Assembly (NCBI RefSeq): GCF_017433805.1
Contig: NZ_JAFRGN010000007.1
Location: 186,001 to 250,000 of the forward strand
DNA: 64,000 nucleotides
Direction of reading: 5' to 3'
DNA from: Butyrivibrio sp.
Lineage (GTDB): Bacteria; Bacillota; Clostridia; Lachnospirales; Lachnospiraceae
The position numbers and the translations under genes are program-made. The notes under the pieces were generated by a model. That model did no database searches. It was given only the letters and a program-made list of their open reading frames with translations, and was not told the origin of the DNA. This document shows, piece by piece, positions 26,301-34,678 of the stretch; position 1 is the first letter of the stretch, and each line of letters opens with the position of its first letter.

Positions 26301-26883
26301 CCCAGAGCTCAATACGGAAAGGGTTATCCTCTGTCAGATCAAAGACATCCACAATATCACCACGAACAGAGAATTCGCCTGGTCCTTCAACCTGGTAGTT
26401 CCTGATATAGCCCATGGTTGTAAGGCGCTTTGCAATCTCTATCTCATCGATTGGCTTGTGTCTGTCAATTTCTAGGATATGTTCCTTAATTATCTCAGGC
26501 CTGATCTGTGGTGCCATGAGAGCAGCGAAGGTAGTGACAACTGTGACTGGTCTTCCCTCGAGAAGTCTTCTCATGGTGCGGATTCGCTGTCTTACTATCT
26601 CGTTGCTATGAACATCTGCCTGGTAAAAGATAAGGTCCTTGGCGGGATATACTGTGACATTCCTGTCATAAAACTTATAGTCCTCGTATATCTCTTTGGC
26701 TCTGAGGTCAGAATAGGTGACAATTATTCTGTACTTGAAACCAGCTCCCAGGCTGTCAATAAAATGAAGCTTCTGGGAGTCTACGCATCCTGTCACCTCT
26801 GCGCAGGCAAAGGGCTTATCAAGATATTCATTTATTTCCTGGAACTGCCTTAGTTCTGTTAAAGGAGTCTGAATCGCTCTCAT
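23311..26883 (-). CDS. mfd: Transcription-repair coupling factor Mfd
   Basis: A 1190-residue ATP-dependent translocase that removes stalled RNA polymerase and recruits UvrA. The order is: UvrB-homology region with ADLIFYQADVHSN, RNA-polymerase-interacting/CarD-like domain (LKIGDYVVHEDHGLGIYRGI), RecG-like helicase core with Walker A GDVGFGKTEIA and DEEQ box (VDEEQRFG), motif VI QLRGRVGRSNR, and the TRCF C-terminal domain. The length is normal for the family. It follows pth by 38 bases, a common arrangement in Clostridia, and is probably cotranscribed with it. Confidence 0.98.
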   Translation of the reverse strand: MRAIQTPLTELRQFQEINEYLDKPFACAEVTGCVDSQKLHFIDSLGAGFKYRIIVTYSDLRAKEIYEDYKFYDRNVTVYPAKDLIFYQADVHSNEIVRQRIRTMRRLLEGRPVTVVTTFAALMAPQIRPEIIKEHILEIDRHKPIDEIEIAKRLTTMGYIRNYQVEGPGEFSVRGDIVDVFDLTEDNPFRIELWGDEIQSIRSFDILSQRSLEKLESIEIYPASEIILDEKLLSEGMDRIQEDTDKRVELLRSEFKTKEAHQLKTQTEELREQLFELKSLVNLESYIRYFYPDTVTMQEMFPKGKSCIFIDEPQRVQEHAWAVETEFKESMTHRAEKGYILPGQMDLLYSIDNCIARMGNGRRVLISALQMPKSQNLFEPEKTWDIRARSIAPYNNSFESLVSDLKKYVKEGYRVLILSGSRTRAKRIVDDLRDNLVTAFYSEDPGRVLKPGEIMTYYGRILKGFEYPEIKFAVIAESDIFTEHVKKRKKKKKSEYQGEKISSFSDLKIGDYVVHEDHGLGIYRGIEKIETDHVVRDYIKIEYGDGGNLYVLATGLGVIQKYASGGDDSETTHKPKLNKLGSVEWSHTKSKVEAAVEEVAQDLVELYAKRQEAKGHQFSPDTVWQQEFEDAFPYQETEDQLNAIEDTKRDMESSIIMDRLVCGDVGFGKTEIAIRAAFKAVQDGKQVAVLVPTTILAQQHYNTFSERMRDFPVRVDLMSRFRTAAEQKKTIVDLKKGLVDIVIGTHRLLSKDVQYKDLGLLIVDEEQRFGVTHKEKLKTLKENIDVLTLSATPIPRTLHMSLVGIREMSVLEEAPNDRMPIQTYVMEYNDELIREAIARELARNGQVYYVYNRVNTIADVAAQIQKLVPEANVAFAHGQMKESELERIMYDFIDGTIDVLVSTTIIETGLDIPNVNTMIIHDSDKMGLSQLYQLRGRVGRSNRTAYAFLMYKKDKMLKEVAEKRLSAIREFTDLGSGFKIAMRDLEIRGAGSLLGRKQSGHMQAVGYDLYCKMLGEAVRHKKSDDADGDYTLDDIHTSIDLDVSAFIPDNYILNEEQKLEIYKRIASLENQGECDDMKDELIDRFGEVPETAINLLRISLLRTRAHALYIPEIKGGNGKIEIKVNPNAKIDSGKIPGFVASYKGKMTFHAAGVPVFVYTYDKDKNPTKAEQKLLEDTENIIEKMQGLLVK

Positions 26884-26921
26884 ATTTTTACACCATAAAA
26901 AATATACAATCAGTCTGCTAC

Positions 26922-27566
26922 TTATTTATCGCTATCTTTTTTCTTGTTGGAATTGTACTTGTTCATTGCAGAATCAACGCCGGCAGCTATTATCTCTTCA
27001 ACCGCGCCTACAGCTGACTCAATTCCTTCCTTGATGGATACTGCATCCTCGCCTTCAAAGTGGCCCAGAACCCAGTCCACCATATCCCATTCCTTGGGCT
27101 TTTTGCCAACGCCGACACGAACTCTGTTAAACTCGCTGTGTCCGAGCTGGGCAATAATGCTCTTAAGTCCGTTATGTCCACCGGCACTTCCCTTAGGACG
27201 AACTCTGATGTTTCCTACATCAAGCTCAACATCGTCAGAAATAACGATGAGTTCCTCCTTGGAATCCACCTTGAAGTAGTCGCAGATTGGTCTAATAGCC
27301 TCTCCACTAAGATTCATATATGTAAGGGGCTTAACGAGGATCACTCTGTCAGCTCCTATTCTTCCTTTTCCGTATACTGCCTTGAACTTTGTCTCAGTGA
27401 GCTCAATATGATATTTATCAGAAAGGGCATCGATAGTATCAAAGCCCACGTTGTGTCTTGTTCCAAAGTATTTCTTTTCAGGATTACCAAGTCCTGCTAT
27501 AACGTACATCTTACCTGTTTCCTCTTCTTTCTCTTTTACAAACAATCTCTTTAAAAAATCAAACAT
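26922..27566 (-). CDS. pth: Peptidyl-tRNA hydrolase
   Basis: A 214-residue enzyme that frees tRNA from drop-off peptidyl-tRNA. Conserved elements are AGLGNPEKKYFGTRHNVGFD (catalytic His in RHN), TYMNLSGEA, ISDDVELD and RPKGSAGGHNGLKSI. The ATG at 27566 has AGGTGGGG directly upstream; an internal ATG at 27509 (MYVIAGLGNP) also fits the family and would remove a 19-residue charged extension. A lysine-rich tail ends the protein. It lies upstream of mfd in one transcription unit. Confidence 0.96.
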   Translation of the reverse strand: MFDFLKRLFVKEKEEETGKMYVIAGLGNPEKKYFGTRHNVGFDTIDALSDKYHIELTETKFKAVYGKGRIGADRVILVKPLTYMNLSGEAIRPICDYFKVDSKEELIVISDDVELDVGNIRVRPKGSAGGHNGLKSIIAQLGHSEFNRVRVGVGKKPKEWDMVDWVLGHFEGEDAVSIKEGIESAVGAVEEIIAAGVDSAMNKYNSNKKKDSDK

Positions 27567-27686
27567 TTCCCCACCTATTTCCACACAACAAAATGTCTTT
27601 TCCCACAAATAGCCCGATTTATGGGCATGCGTATATGCGCCGGAAGCAAAATGATGCCCCCTGCGTATTTGCAATCCTATAATAAC

Positions 27687-27718
27687 ATAAGGGAGCTCAG
27701 AAATCTAAGCCCCCTTAT
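27687..27718. terminator. Hairpin downstream of spoVG
   Basis: ATAAGGG plus AGC pairs with GCC/CCCTTAT around a ten-base loop. The following bases on the minus strand are AT-rich but not a clean U-run, so it may attenuate rather than fully terminate. Confidence 0.45.
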
Positions 27719-27745
27719 ACATTATTTGATATTAAATTTTCTGAT

Positions 27746-28042
27746 TTACTCTGCTACAGGTGCTGCAGAATCCCCCTCTGCAACTTCGTCAGCAGCCTTA
27801 TCGTACGCTTCCAATATGGTGTCCTGAAGAACCTTTCTCATATCGGAGTTGATAGGATGTGCGATGTCTCTATACTCTCCATCAGTTGATTTCTTGCTAG
27901 GCATTGCGATAAACAAGCCTCTCTCGCCTTCGATCACTTTGATGTCATGAACTACAAATTCATTATCAAAAGTAACTGAAACTACTGCGCGCATCTTACC
28001 CTGCTTGGTGACTTTTCTTACTCTAACATCCGTAATCTTCAT
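27746..28042 (-). CDS. spoVG: SpoVG RNA-binding regulator
   Basis: A 98-residue Spo[41 protein letters not shown], then [14 protein letters not shown]. In other Firmicutes and in Borrelia and Listeria it binds nucleic acid and tunes development, cell wall and virulence genes. The GGGGG-rich ribosome site precedes the ATG. Only 39 bases separate it from glgD with no terminator, so it may be read from the glgCD transcript. Confidence 0.97.
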   Translation of the reverse strand: MKITDVRVRKVTKQGKMRAVVSVTFDNEFVVHDIKVIEGERGLFIAMPSKKSTDGEYRDIAHPINSDMRKVLQDTILEAYDKAADEVAEGDSAAPVAE

Positions 28043-28081
28043 TTTGTAACCCCCTCTTGGTTAGACTGAAGCTGTCAATTG

Positions 28082-29200
28082 TTACAGTACGTACCGTTCA
28101 TTGTTCTCGACAACAACCTTGATGCCGTTATCCTCTTTATAATAAGAGTTAGCCTGGATTGTACCATGGCTCTCAACAATGCAGTTCTCAATGTGTGAAT
28201 TGTCCCCGATGTACACATCATTAAGTATTATTGAATTTTTGATATAGCAGTTATTTCCGATGAAAGCCCCCTTGAATACCAATGAATCTTCTACAGTTCC
28301 ATTGATAATGCATCCACTGGAAATAAGACTGTTCTTGACGTTAACACCTACGTTGTACTTGGCAGGTGGAAGATCAACTACCTTGGTGTAGATTCCTGGA
28401 TAATCGCGGAAGAAGTAGTTACGAACTTCTGGCTTGAGGAAATCCATGTTGGTTCTGTAGTAATCCTCAACTGATGCGATATTGTTCCAGTACTCCTTGA
28501 TCTTGTAGCCGTAGATACGCTTCATATCCTTGTATCTAACGAGGATGTCTCTAACGAAGTCATATCTCTCTTCTGCCTCAGCCCTCTCGATGAGCTCGAT
28601 GAGCTGTCTACGTCTGATTACGTAAATACCACAGGAAATGGTGTTAGATCTTGATACAACAGGCTTCTCTTCGAATTCCTCGATTCGGCTCTCCTCGTTC
28701 ATACGGATTGTTCCGAATCTCTCTGTATCAATGCTTGCTGGCATATCCTTGCAAACCACTGTGATATCTGACTGCTTCTGAATGTGATATTCAAGAAGCT
28801 TAGCGTAATCCATCTTGTAAACACAGTCACCTGAAGTAATGATTACGTATGGTTCGTGACAACTTCTCAAAAACTCAAGGTTCTGTGCAATGGCATCTGC
28901 TGTTCCTCTGTACCAGAGGTTACCAGAAGCCTTAACTGCTGGAGTGAATACATACAGACCGCCCTGTTTACGTCCGAAGTCCCACCACTTGGAGGAGCTA
29001 AGGTGTGTGTTAAGACTGCCTGCGTTATACTGTGTGAATACGGCAACTGTCTGAATGTGTGAGTTGGTCATGTTACTAAGAGCAAAGTCGATACTCCTGT
29101 AAAAACCTGCCACTGGCATAGCACAAACCGCTCTGCGCTTGGAGAGCTCCTGCATTCTGCTACTGCTACCGCCTGCTAAAATAATGCCAATCGCCCTCAT
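28082..29200 (-). CDS. glgD: Glucose-1-phosphate adenylyltransferase subunit GlgD
   Basis: A 372-residue GlgD-type subunit. It has the nucleotidyltransferase fold (IILAGGSSSRMQELSKRRAV, SGDCVYKMDYAKLLEYH, GIYVIRRRQLIELI) followed by left-handed beta-helix repeats (NNCYIKNSIILNDVYIGDNS). The normal GlgC glycine-rich loop (GGQGSRLG) is altered to GGSSSRMQ, in line with GlgD acting as a regulatory or non-catalytic partner in Firmicutes. The ATG at 29200 follows AGGTG by six bases and lies one base after the glgC stop. Confidence 0.95.
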   Translation of the reverse strand: MRAIGIILAGGSSSRMQELSKRRAVCAMPVAGFYRSIDFALSNMTNSHIQTVAVFTQYNAGSLNTHLSSSKWWDFGRKQGGLYVFTPAVKASGNLWYRGTADAIAQNLEFLRSCHEPYVIITSGDCVYKMDYAKLLEYHIQKQSDITVVCKDMPASIDTERFGTIRMNEESRIEEFEEKPVVSRSNTISCGIYVIRRRQLIELIERAEAEERYDFVRDILVRYKDMKRIYGYKIKEYWNNIASVEDYYRTNMDFLKPEVRNYFFRDYPGIYTKVVDLPPAKYNVGVNVKNSLISSGCIINGTVEDSLVFKGAFIGNNCYIKNSIILNDVYIGDNSHIENCIVESHGTIQANSYYKEDNGIKVVVENNERYVL

Positions 29201-29201
29201 G

Positions 29202-30470
29202 TCAATCACCTGCCTTATCTAATGTTCTGCCGCTTTCAAGGATTCCGCCTGGGTAATCCTTTTCAGTGGTCTTACCTGAAATCATTGTATTCTTACCAAT
29301 CTGTACATTGTCTGGAATAACTGATTTCTCACCGATAGTGCAGAGACCTTCACAATAAATTCCGGGCTTGGTCTCATTCTCTTTTTCTTCGAAGGCTCCG
29401 ATTGTAACCTTGTTACCAATCTTAACCTTCTCTGCGATGATGCCCTTTTCTATGTTACAGCCTTCGCCGATCTCTGTCTCATTCATAATGATAGAGTGGC
29501 TGACTACTGTATCCTTGCCAATCTTGACGCCAGGTCCGATAACTGAGTTATAAACCTTACCATAGATCTCGCAGCCTTCACCTACGATACTGCGCTCAAT
29601 GGCGCTGTCAGGTCCAAGGTACTGTGGTGGCTGAACATCGCTTGCTGTGTAGATCTTCCAGTACTCCTCATAAAGGTTGAACTCTGGAACGATATCGATC
29701 AGCTCCATGTTAGCTTCCCAGTATGATGTAAGTGTTCCTACATCCTTCCAGTAACCATCAAATTCATAAGCATAGAGAGCCTGTCCCTGTTCCTTGCAAT
29801 AAGGAATTATATGCTTACCAAAATCAAGTCCTGCCTGGTCCTTGTTCTTGATAAGAGCTTCCTTAAGTGCCTTCCAGGAGAAGATGTAAATACCCATAGA
29901 AGCAAGGTTGCTACGTGGATGCTCAGGTTTCTCTTCGAAATCTACAATGCGCTTGTTCTGATCGGTAATCATGATACCAAATCTACTAGCCTCTTCCATA
30001 GGAACAGGCATAACTGCAATGGTAGCATCTGCGCCACTTGACTTGTGGAAATCAAGCATTGTCTCATAATCCATCTTATAGATATGATCTCCTGAGAGAA
30101 TCAGTACATAATCTGGATTGTAGTTCTCCATATATTCTAAGTTCTGGTAAATAGCATTGGCTGTACCGGTATACCATTCACTGTTGGAACTCTTCTCGTA
30201 TGGTGGTAAGACTGTTACACCACCGAAGTTACGGTCAAGGTCCCACGGAATACCAATTCCAATGTGAGAATTGAGTCGAAGCGGTCTGTACTGTGTAAGG
30301 ACACCTACAGTGTCGACTCCTGAGTTAATACAATTGCTGAGCGGGAAATCGATTATTCTATACTTCCCCCCAAACGAAACGGCTGGCTTAGCCATCTTGG
30401 CTGTCAGCACGCCCAATCTGCTGCCCTGGCCCCCTGCCAGTAGCATTGCGATCATTTCCTTTTTTATCAT
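29202..30470 (-). CDS. glgC: Glucose-1-phosphate adenylyltransferase
   Basis: A 422-residue catalytic subunit that forms ADP-glucose for glycogen synthesis. Visible motifs are [73 protein letters not shown] and a C-terminal beta-helix with hexapeptide-like turns. The ATG at 30470 has GAGGTGG upstream; longer in-frame starts lack a site. It is coupled to glgD and divergent from murC. Storage of glucan when carbohydrate is plentiful fits a polysaccharide-degrading organism. Confidence 0.97.
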   Translation of the reverse strand: MIKKEMIAMLLAGGQGSRLGVLTAKMAKPAVSFGGKYRIIDFPLSNCINSGVDTVGVLTQYRPLRLNSHIGIGIPWDLDRNFGGVTVLPPYEKSSNSEWYTGTANAIYQNLEYMENYNPDYVLILSGDHIYKMDYETMLDFHKSSGADATIAVMPVPMEEASRFGIMITDQNKRIVDFEEKPEHPRSNLASMGIYIFSWKALKEALIKNKDQAGLDFGKHIIPYCKEQGQALYAYEFDGYWKDVGTLTSYWEANMELIDIVPEFNLYEEYWKIYTASDVQPPQYLGPDSAIERSIVGEGCEIYGKVYNSVIGPGVKIGKDTVVSHSIIMNETEIGEGCNIEKGIIAEKVKIGNKVTIGAFEEKENETKPGIYCEGLCTIGEKSVIPDNVQIGKNTMISGKTTEKDYPGGILESGRTLDKAGD

Positions 30471-30591
30471 GTTCCACCTCGTTGCAAAAAATCGCTTTAT
30501 TTCCCTATATAAAAGTATATCATAACTATTTACCTTGGTGACGTGATTTTGCATGTTTTTTAAAATTTATAATTACTTAATAATTGTAATT

Positions 30592-30619
30592 TTGACATTG
30601 TTGTTATAAGTGCTAGAAT
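30592..30619 (+). promoter_or_regulatory. Sigma-A promoter of murC
   Basis: TTGACA (30592-30597), a 16-base spacer ending TGC, and TAGAAT (30614-30619). Confidence 0.7.
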
Positions 30620-30669
30620 ATAATCCGGTAAAAGACATATTAATTATAGGTAGAATCGAGGACTATTTT

Positions 30670-32064
30670 ATGTACCAGATAGATTTCAAAAACCCTGTCC
30701 ACGTATATTTCATGGGCATTGGCGGAATTTCAATGAGCGGCCTTGCCCAGATTTTAATAGAAGAGAACTTCAAGATTTCAGGTTCAGACAACAAGGAATC
30801 AGACCTTACAAGATCACTTGAGAAAAGAGGCGTAACAGTATTCTACGGTCAGAAGGCCGAGAACATTGCTGCTGCCGGCGATATAGATGTAGTTGTTTAC
30901 ACAGCTGCAGTTCATCCAGACAACCCAGAGTTTATGGCAGCCCAGGAAGCCGGTATTCCAATGCTCACAAGAGCTGAGCTTCTTGGTCAGATCATGAAAC
31001 AGTATGAGCTTCCAGTAGCAGTAGCAGGAACTCACGGTAAGACTACAACAACATCAATGCTTTCCAAGATTCTTTTGGAGGCAGATACAGATCCTACTCT
31101 TTCAATCGGTGGAATCTTCAAGGATATCAATGGTAATATCCGCGTAGGTAATTCTGAATACTTCGTAACAGAGGCCTGCGAATATACCAACAGCTTCCTT
31201 AGCTTCTTCCCTAAGGTCAGCATCATTTCTAATATCGATGCAGATCATCTTGATTTCTTCAAGGACCTTGATGATATCAGACATTCCTTCAGGAAGTTTG
31301 CTCAGCTCCTTCCAGCTGACGGAACACTTGTGATCAACGGCGATATTGAAAACGTAGGCGAGATCACAGATTCACTTCCTTGCAGCATTATTACTTACGG
31401 CTCCAAGGATAGCTTCGACTATTATCCAACTGATATTACCTACAATGAACAGGGCAATCCTTCATTTGTAGCTCACCTTAAGGGAGGCGAAACTCTTAAC
31501 ATCAGCCTTGCTGTACCAGGTGTGCACAATGTGTATAACGCTCTTGCTTCTATAGCAGTAGCTAATCTCTTTGGTATTTCCAAGGAGCACATGGTATCCG
31601 CTCTTTCACAGTTTGGCGGAACCAGCAGAAGATTCGAGTATAAGGGCGAGATTGGCGGCGTTACTATTATTGACGACTATGCTCATCACCCAACAGAGAT
31701 CAAGGCTACACTTACAGCAGCTCAGAATTATCCACACAACAAGATCTGGTGCGTATTCCAGCCACACACCTACACCAGAACCAAGGCTCTTCTGAATGAG
31801 TTTGCTGAAGCTCTTTCACTTGCTGATCACGTTGTTCTTGCTGATATTTACGCAGCCAGAGAAAAAGATACACTTGGTATCAGTTCCAGAACTCTTCGCG
31901 ATAAGATTGTAGAAAATGGACATGAGTGTAATTATTTTCCAACAATTGAAAACTTTAGTGAAATAGAAAAATTTCTTTTGCAAAATTGCACTAAAGGAGA
32001 TTTGTTGATAACCATGGGAGCCGGCGATGTTGTGAAAATAGGGGATGAACTCCTTGGAAGATAA
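30670..32064 (+). CDS. murC: UDP-N-acetylmuramate--L-alanine ligase
   Basis: A 464-residue cytosolic Mur ligase adding L-Ala to UDP-MurNAc. Motifs are YFMGIGGISMSGLAQIL, the ATP loop AGTHGKTTTTSM, VTEACEYTNSFL, ISNIDADHLDFF, IIDDYAHHPTEIKATL and FQPHTYTRTKAL. The ATG at 30670 follows GAGGA by seven bases. It has its own promoter and terminator, with glgC divergent upstream. Confidence 0.97.
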   Translation: MYQIDFKNPVHVYFMGIGGISMSGLAQILIEENFKISGSDNKESDLTRSLEKRGVTVFYGQKAENIAAAGDIDVVVYTAAVHPDNPEFMAAQEAGIPMLTRAELLGQIMKQYELPVAVAGTHGKTTTTSMLSKILLEADTDPTLSIGGIFKDINGNIRVGNSEYFVTEACEYTNSFLSFFPKVSIISNIDADHLDFFKDLDDIRHSFRKFAQLLPADGTLVINGDIENVGEITDSLPCSIITYGSKDSFDYYPTDITYNEQGNPSFVAHLKGGETLNISLAVPGVHNVYNALASIAVANLFGISKEHMVSALSQFGGTSRRFEYKGEIGGVTIIDDYAHHPTEIKATLTAAQNYPHNKIWCVFQPHTYTRTKALLNEFAEALSLADHVVLADIYAAREKDTLGISSRTLRDKIVENGHECNYFPTIENFSEIEKFLLQNCTKGDLLITMGAGDVVKIGDELLGR

Positions 32065-32066
32065 AC

Positions 32067-32226
32067 TTATCCACATTTCCACTTTGGATAAGTCAAAATA
32101 TTAAACGATTTCGGTGGATAACAGCCTGACATTTTCCACTTACTTTTTTAAAGGGTAAGGGTTGATGGTTAGGCTGTTTTTGATTATTCAGGTAAAAAAT
32201 AATCCACGTTATCCACATTGTCCACA
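32067..32226. promoter_or_regulatory. Cluster of DnaA-box-like sites
   Basis: TTATCCACA occurs exactly at 32067-32075 and 32209-32217. One-mismatch sites are at 32083-32091 (reverse), 32113-32121 (reverse) and 32218-32226; a two-mismatch site is at 32200-32208. All lie between murC and a dnaD-like replication gene. This could be DnaA control of the dnaD/dnaI operon, a DnaA titration site or an origin-type region. Confidence 0.6.
32122..32181 (+). terminator. Terminator of murC
   Basis: CAGCCT (32122-32127) pairs with AGGCTG (32171-32176), followed by TTTTT. An inner CTTAC/GTAAG stem fills the loop. Confidence 0.65.
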
Positions 32227-32308
32227 AAGTGGTCCAAAATCGGAAACCGCGCATGGGCACTGGATTTCTTCGTCACTTTTTCCAATATCATTTAAAAAAT
32301 TGTCATGC

Positions 32309-32314
32309 TATAAT
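32309..32314 (+). promoter_or_regulatory. Extended -10 promoter of dnaD-dnaI-prs operon
   Basis: TATAAT preceded by TGC, with a weak -35. The predicted leader is about 105 bases. In it, AGGTG (32336-32340) can pair with CACCT (32394-32398), enclosing a GTCTGA/TCAGAC hairpin (32357-32375). Confidence 0.55.
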
Positions 32315-32425
32315 TTCAATTGTTCAAGGGAGTGCAGGTGAAAAAGCTTGATTTACGTCTGACGTCGGATCAGACAGTAATATGACCTCAGAACACCTAA
32401 ATATTTATAAGAGGTGATCAGATAT

Positions 32426-33535
32426 ATGATGGGGAAAGTAACTATAAGTCATAGTATGGGGGAGGATTCTACCAATGTTTCCAATATTTTCATTGACGAA
32501 TACATGCAAGATGCAAATGATGCGCAGCTCAAAGTTTACTTGTTTTTATTGCGTATGATGGCATCGAACTTACCAACAAGCGTTCCAGATCTTGCTGATA
32601 AGTTCAACCACACAGAGAAGGATGTAATCCGTGCTCTCAAGTACTGGGAGAAAAAGGGTCTCATCAGTCTTGTTTATGATGCAGATCAGAATCTGACCAG
32701 TATCCACATGGAAGAGATTTCTTCTCACAGAGGCTATGGCAGAAGAAAAGAAGACAGCGTTATCCACGCTCTTCCTTCTATTCAGAAAGCCCCTGCTAAC
32801 GAGGTTGCTGAACCGGTTTATGAGAAGCCACATTACACAGCAGCTCAGCTCCGTAATTTCAAAGAGAATTCAGGAAGCGGAATCATGTTCGTAGCTGAGC
32901 AGTATTATGGCAGACCTCTTAATCCTTCAGAGATGTCTACAATTTATTATATTCATGATGAACTTAAGTTTAGCGATGAACTTTTGGACTATCTGATGCA
33001 GTACTGCGTCGATAATCATAAATCTGATTTCAGATATATGGAGAAGGTTGCCATTAGCTGGAATCAGGAAGGCATCAAGACGCCAAGACAGGCTCGTGCG
33101 GAAAGCTACAAACATGATGGGGACATTATTTCAGTAATGAAGGCCCTGGGTATGGAAAATTCACCAACTATAACGGAGGGGTCCGTTATCAGTTCGTGGC
33201 GTGGGGAGCTCGAATTTTCGATGGATATCATTATGGAAGCCTGCGAACGCACTGTCATGGCCACACAGAAGAATCGCTTGAAGTATTGCGACAGCATTCT
33301 TCGTTCCTGGCATAAGAGCAAAGTAACATCAAGGGAGGATATTGCCAGATTAGACGATGCGCATACCGCTGACCTTCGTAAAAAGAAGGCTAAGGCTTCC
33401 GTTTCATCCATCGATGTTAAGGCCCGCTTAGACGAATCATATATTCGTCCTAACGGTTCCCAGAATCACTTCAATCAGTTCCAGCAGAATACATATAATT
33501 TTGCTGAGCTCGAGTCGAAGCTTCTGGACAACTGA
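32426..33535 (+). CDS. DnaD-like replication initiation protein
   Basis: A 369-residue protein. The strong AGAGGTGAT site is seven bases before the ATG at 32426; an adjacent ATG at 32429 is equivalent. The N-terminal part is winged-helix-like (DAQLKVYLFLLRMMASNLPT, ADKFNHTEKDVIRALKYWEK). Two DnaD/DnaB_2-type helical domains follow: YYGRPLNPSEMSTIYYIHDE with YMEKVAISWNQEGIKTPRQA, and DIIMEACERTVMATQKNRLK with YCDSILRSWHKSKVTSREDI. The layout resembles B. subtilis DnaB/DnaD, which load the helicase. The dnaI-like gene downstream and the DnaA boxes upstream support a role in replication initiation. Confidence 0.9.
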   Translation: MMGKVTISHSMGEDSTNVSNIFIDEYMQDANDAQLKVYLFLLRMMASNLPTSVPDLADKFNHTEKDVIRALKYWEKKGLISLVYDADQNLTSIHMEEISSHRGYGRRKEDSVIHALPSIQKAPANEVAEPVYEKPHYTAAQLRNFKENSGSGIMFVAEQYYGRPLNPSEMSTIYYIHDELKFSDELLDYLMQYCVDNHKSDFRYMEKVAISWNQEGIKTPRQARAESYKHDGDIISVMKALGMENSPTITEGSVISSWRGELEFSMDIIMEACERTVMATQKNRLKYCDSILRSWHKSKVTSREDIARLDDAHTADLRKKKAKASVSSIDVKARLDESYIRPNGSQNHFNQFQQNTYNFAELESKLLDN

Positions 33536-33694
33536 TATATGCATTTCTCATATCTGGCCTGGGAATCAGGTATGAGCATCACAAGAGCCCAGCCCTGTAC
33601 TTTGTTTTGGTGGCGGTAGTACTACCTTCCCCGGAACACGTACGGGGCTATATTGTGCACATTACTACATAACTTGGAAAATTAAGGAGACATC
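33536..33694. other. Intergenic region with short inverted repeats, dnaD-like to dnaI-like
   Basis: CTGGG/CCCAG (33559-33592) and CCCCG/CGGGG (33629-33647) could form hairpins, with a small palindrome GGTAGTACTACC between them. There is no U-run, so it is not a clear terminator. Confidence 0.4.
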
Positions 33695-34678
33695 ATGGCA
33701 TTAACCAACGCTCAATATGACGCAATAATGCATGAATACGAAGAAAGGCGCTCTCTCCACAGACAGGAGTTGGAGGACAGACAGCGCTATGTATATGATA
33801 ACGTTCCAGGCTACAAGGAGTTAGAAGATGCCATTGCTACAACAAGTGTCAACTTTGGTAAAAGACTTCTCTCTGGCGAACGTCTCGACAGATCAGCACT
33901 TAGAAATGAAATCGCTGAGCTTTCCAAGCAAAAGCTTACTCTTTTAACAGAGGCAGGCTTTTCTTCTGATTATCTTGATATGGGTTATACCTGCCAGGAT
34001 TGTAAGGATACTGGCTATGTAGGTAACGAAAAATGTCATTGCTTCAAACAAAAGATCATTGAAGCTCTTTATGATAAATCCAATCTTAAAATCATGACAA
34101 AATCCGCTAATTTCAAGCTTCTTTCCGAGAAGTACTACTCTGGAGAAGACCTTAAAAGATTCCAGGGTGCTGTTCGCACTAGTGAAGATTTTGTTAAGAA
34201 TTTCAACTCTGACTACCAAAATTTATTCTTTTATGGTACAGTTGGTACTGGCAAATCATTCCTATCGGTTTGCGTTGCCAACGAACTACTTAAGAAAGGG
34301 CATTCAGTCATATATTTCAGTTCCCTAGGCCTATTCACAATGCTTTCCGAATATGCCTTTGACTACAAGGCCAAGCAGGAGCTCCACGATATCTACGAAG
34401 ATTTGTACAACTGTGAGCTTCTTATCATAGATGACCTTGGCACGGAACGAATCAACAATTTTGTGTTATCTGAGTTTTTCTCCTGTATCAACGAGCGTGA
34501 TATCAGGAAGAAATCAACGATCATAACCACAAACCTTTCTCTTGAAGACTTACAGGCTATTTACTCGGATCGAATAGTGTCGAGAATTGTCAGCAATTAC
34601 AAGCTTCTCAAACTATCTGGTCCAGATATCCGTAAATTAAAGAAAATTGCTAAAAAAGAAAGCGAGGATTTGCAGTAA
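33695..34678 (+). CDS. DnaI/DnaC-like helicase loader ATPase
   Basis: A 327-residue AAA+ protein. A zinc-binding region CQDCKDTGYVGNEKCHCF lies near residues 107-124, as in B. subtilis DnaI. Walker A is FYGTVGTGKSFLS, Walker B is LLIIDDLGTE, sensor 1 is TIITTNLS, and the arginine-finger/sensor 2 region is SRIVSNYKLLKLSGPDIR. AAGGAGA precedes the ATG. It should load the DnaB-type helicase, whose gene lies at 58448-59791. Its stop overlaps the prs start by one base. Confidence 0.94.
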   Translation: MALTNAQYDAIMHEYEERRSLHRQELEDRQRYVYDNVPGYKELEDAIATTSVNFGKRLLSGERLDRSALRNEIAELSKQKLTLLTEAGFSSDYLDMGYTCQDCKDTGYVGNEKCHCFKQKIIEALYDKSNLKIMTKSANFKLLSEKYYSGEDLKRFQGAVRTSEDFVKNFNSDYQNLFFYGTVGTGKSFLSVCVANELLKKGHSVIYFSSLGLFTMLSEYAFDYKAKQELHDIYEDLYNCELLIIDDLGTERINNFVLSEFFSCINERDIRKKSTIITTNLSLEDLQAIYSDRIVSRIVSNYKLLKLSGPDIRKLKKIAKKESEDLQ

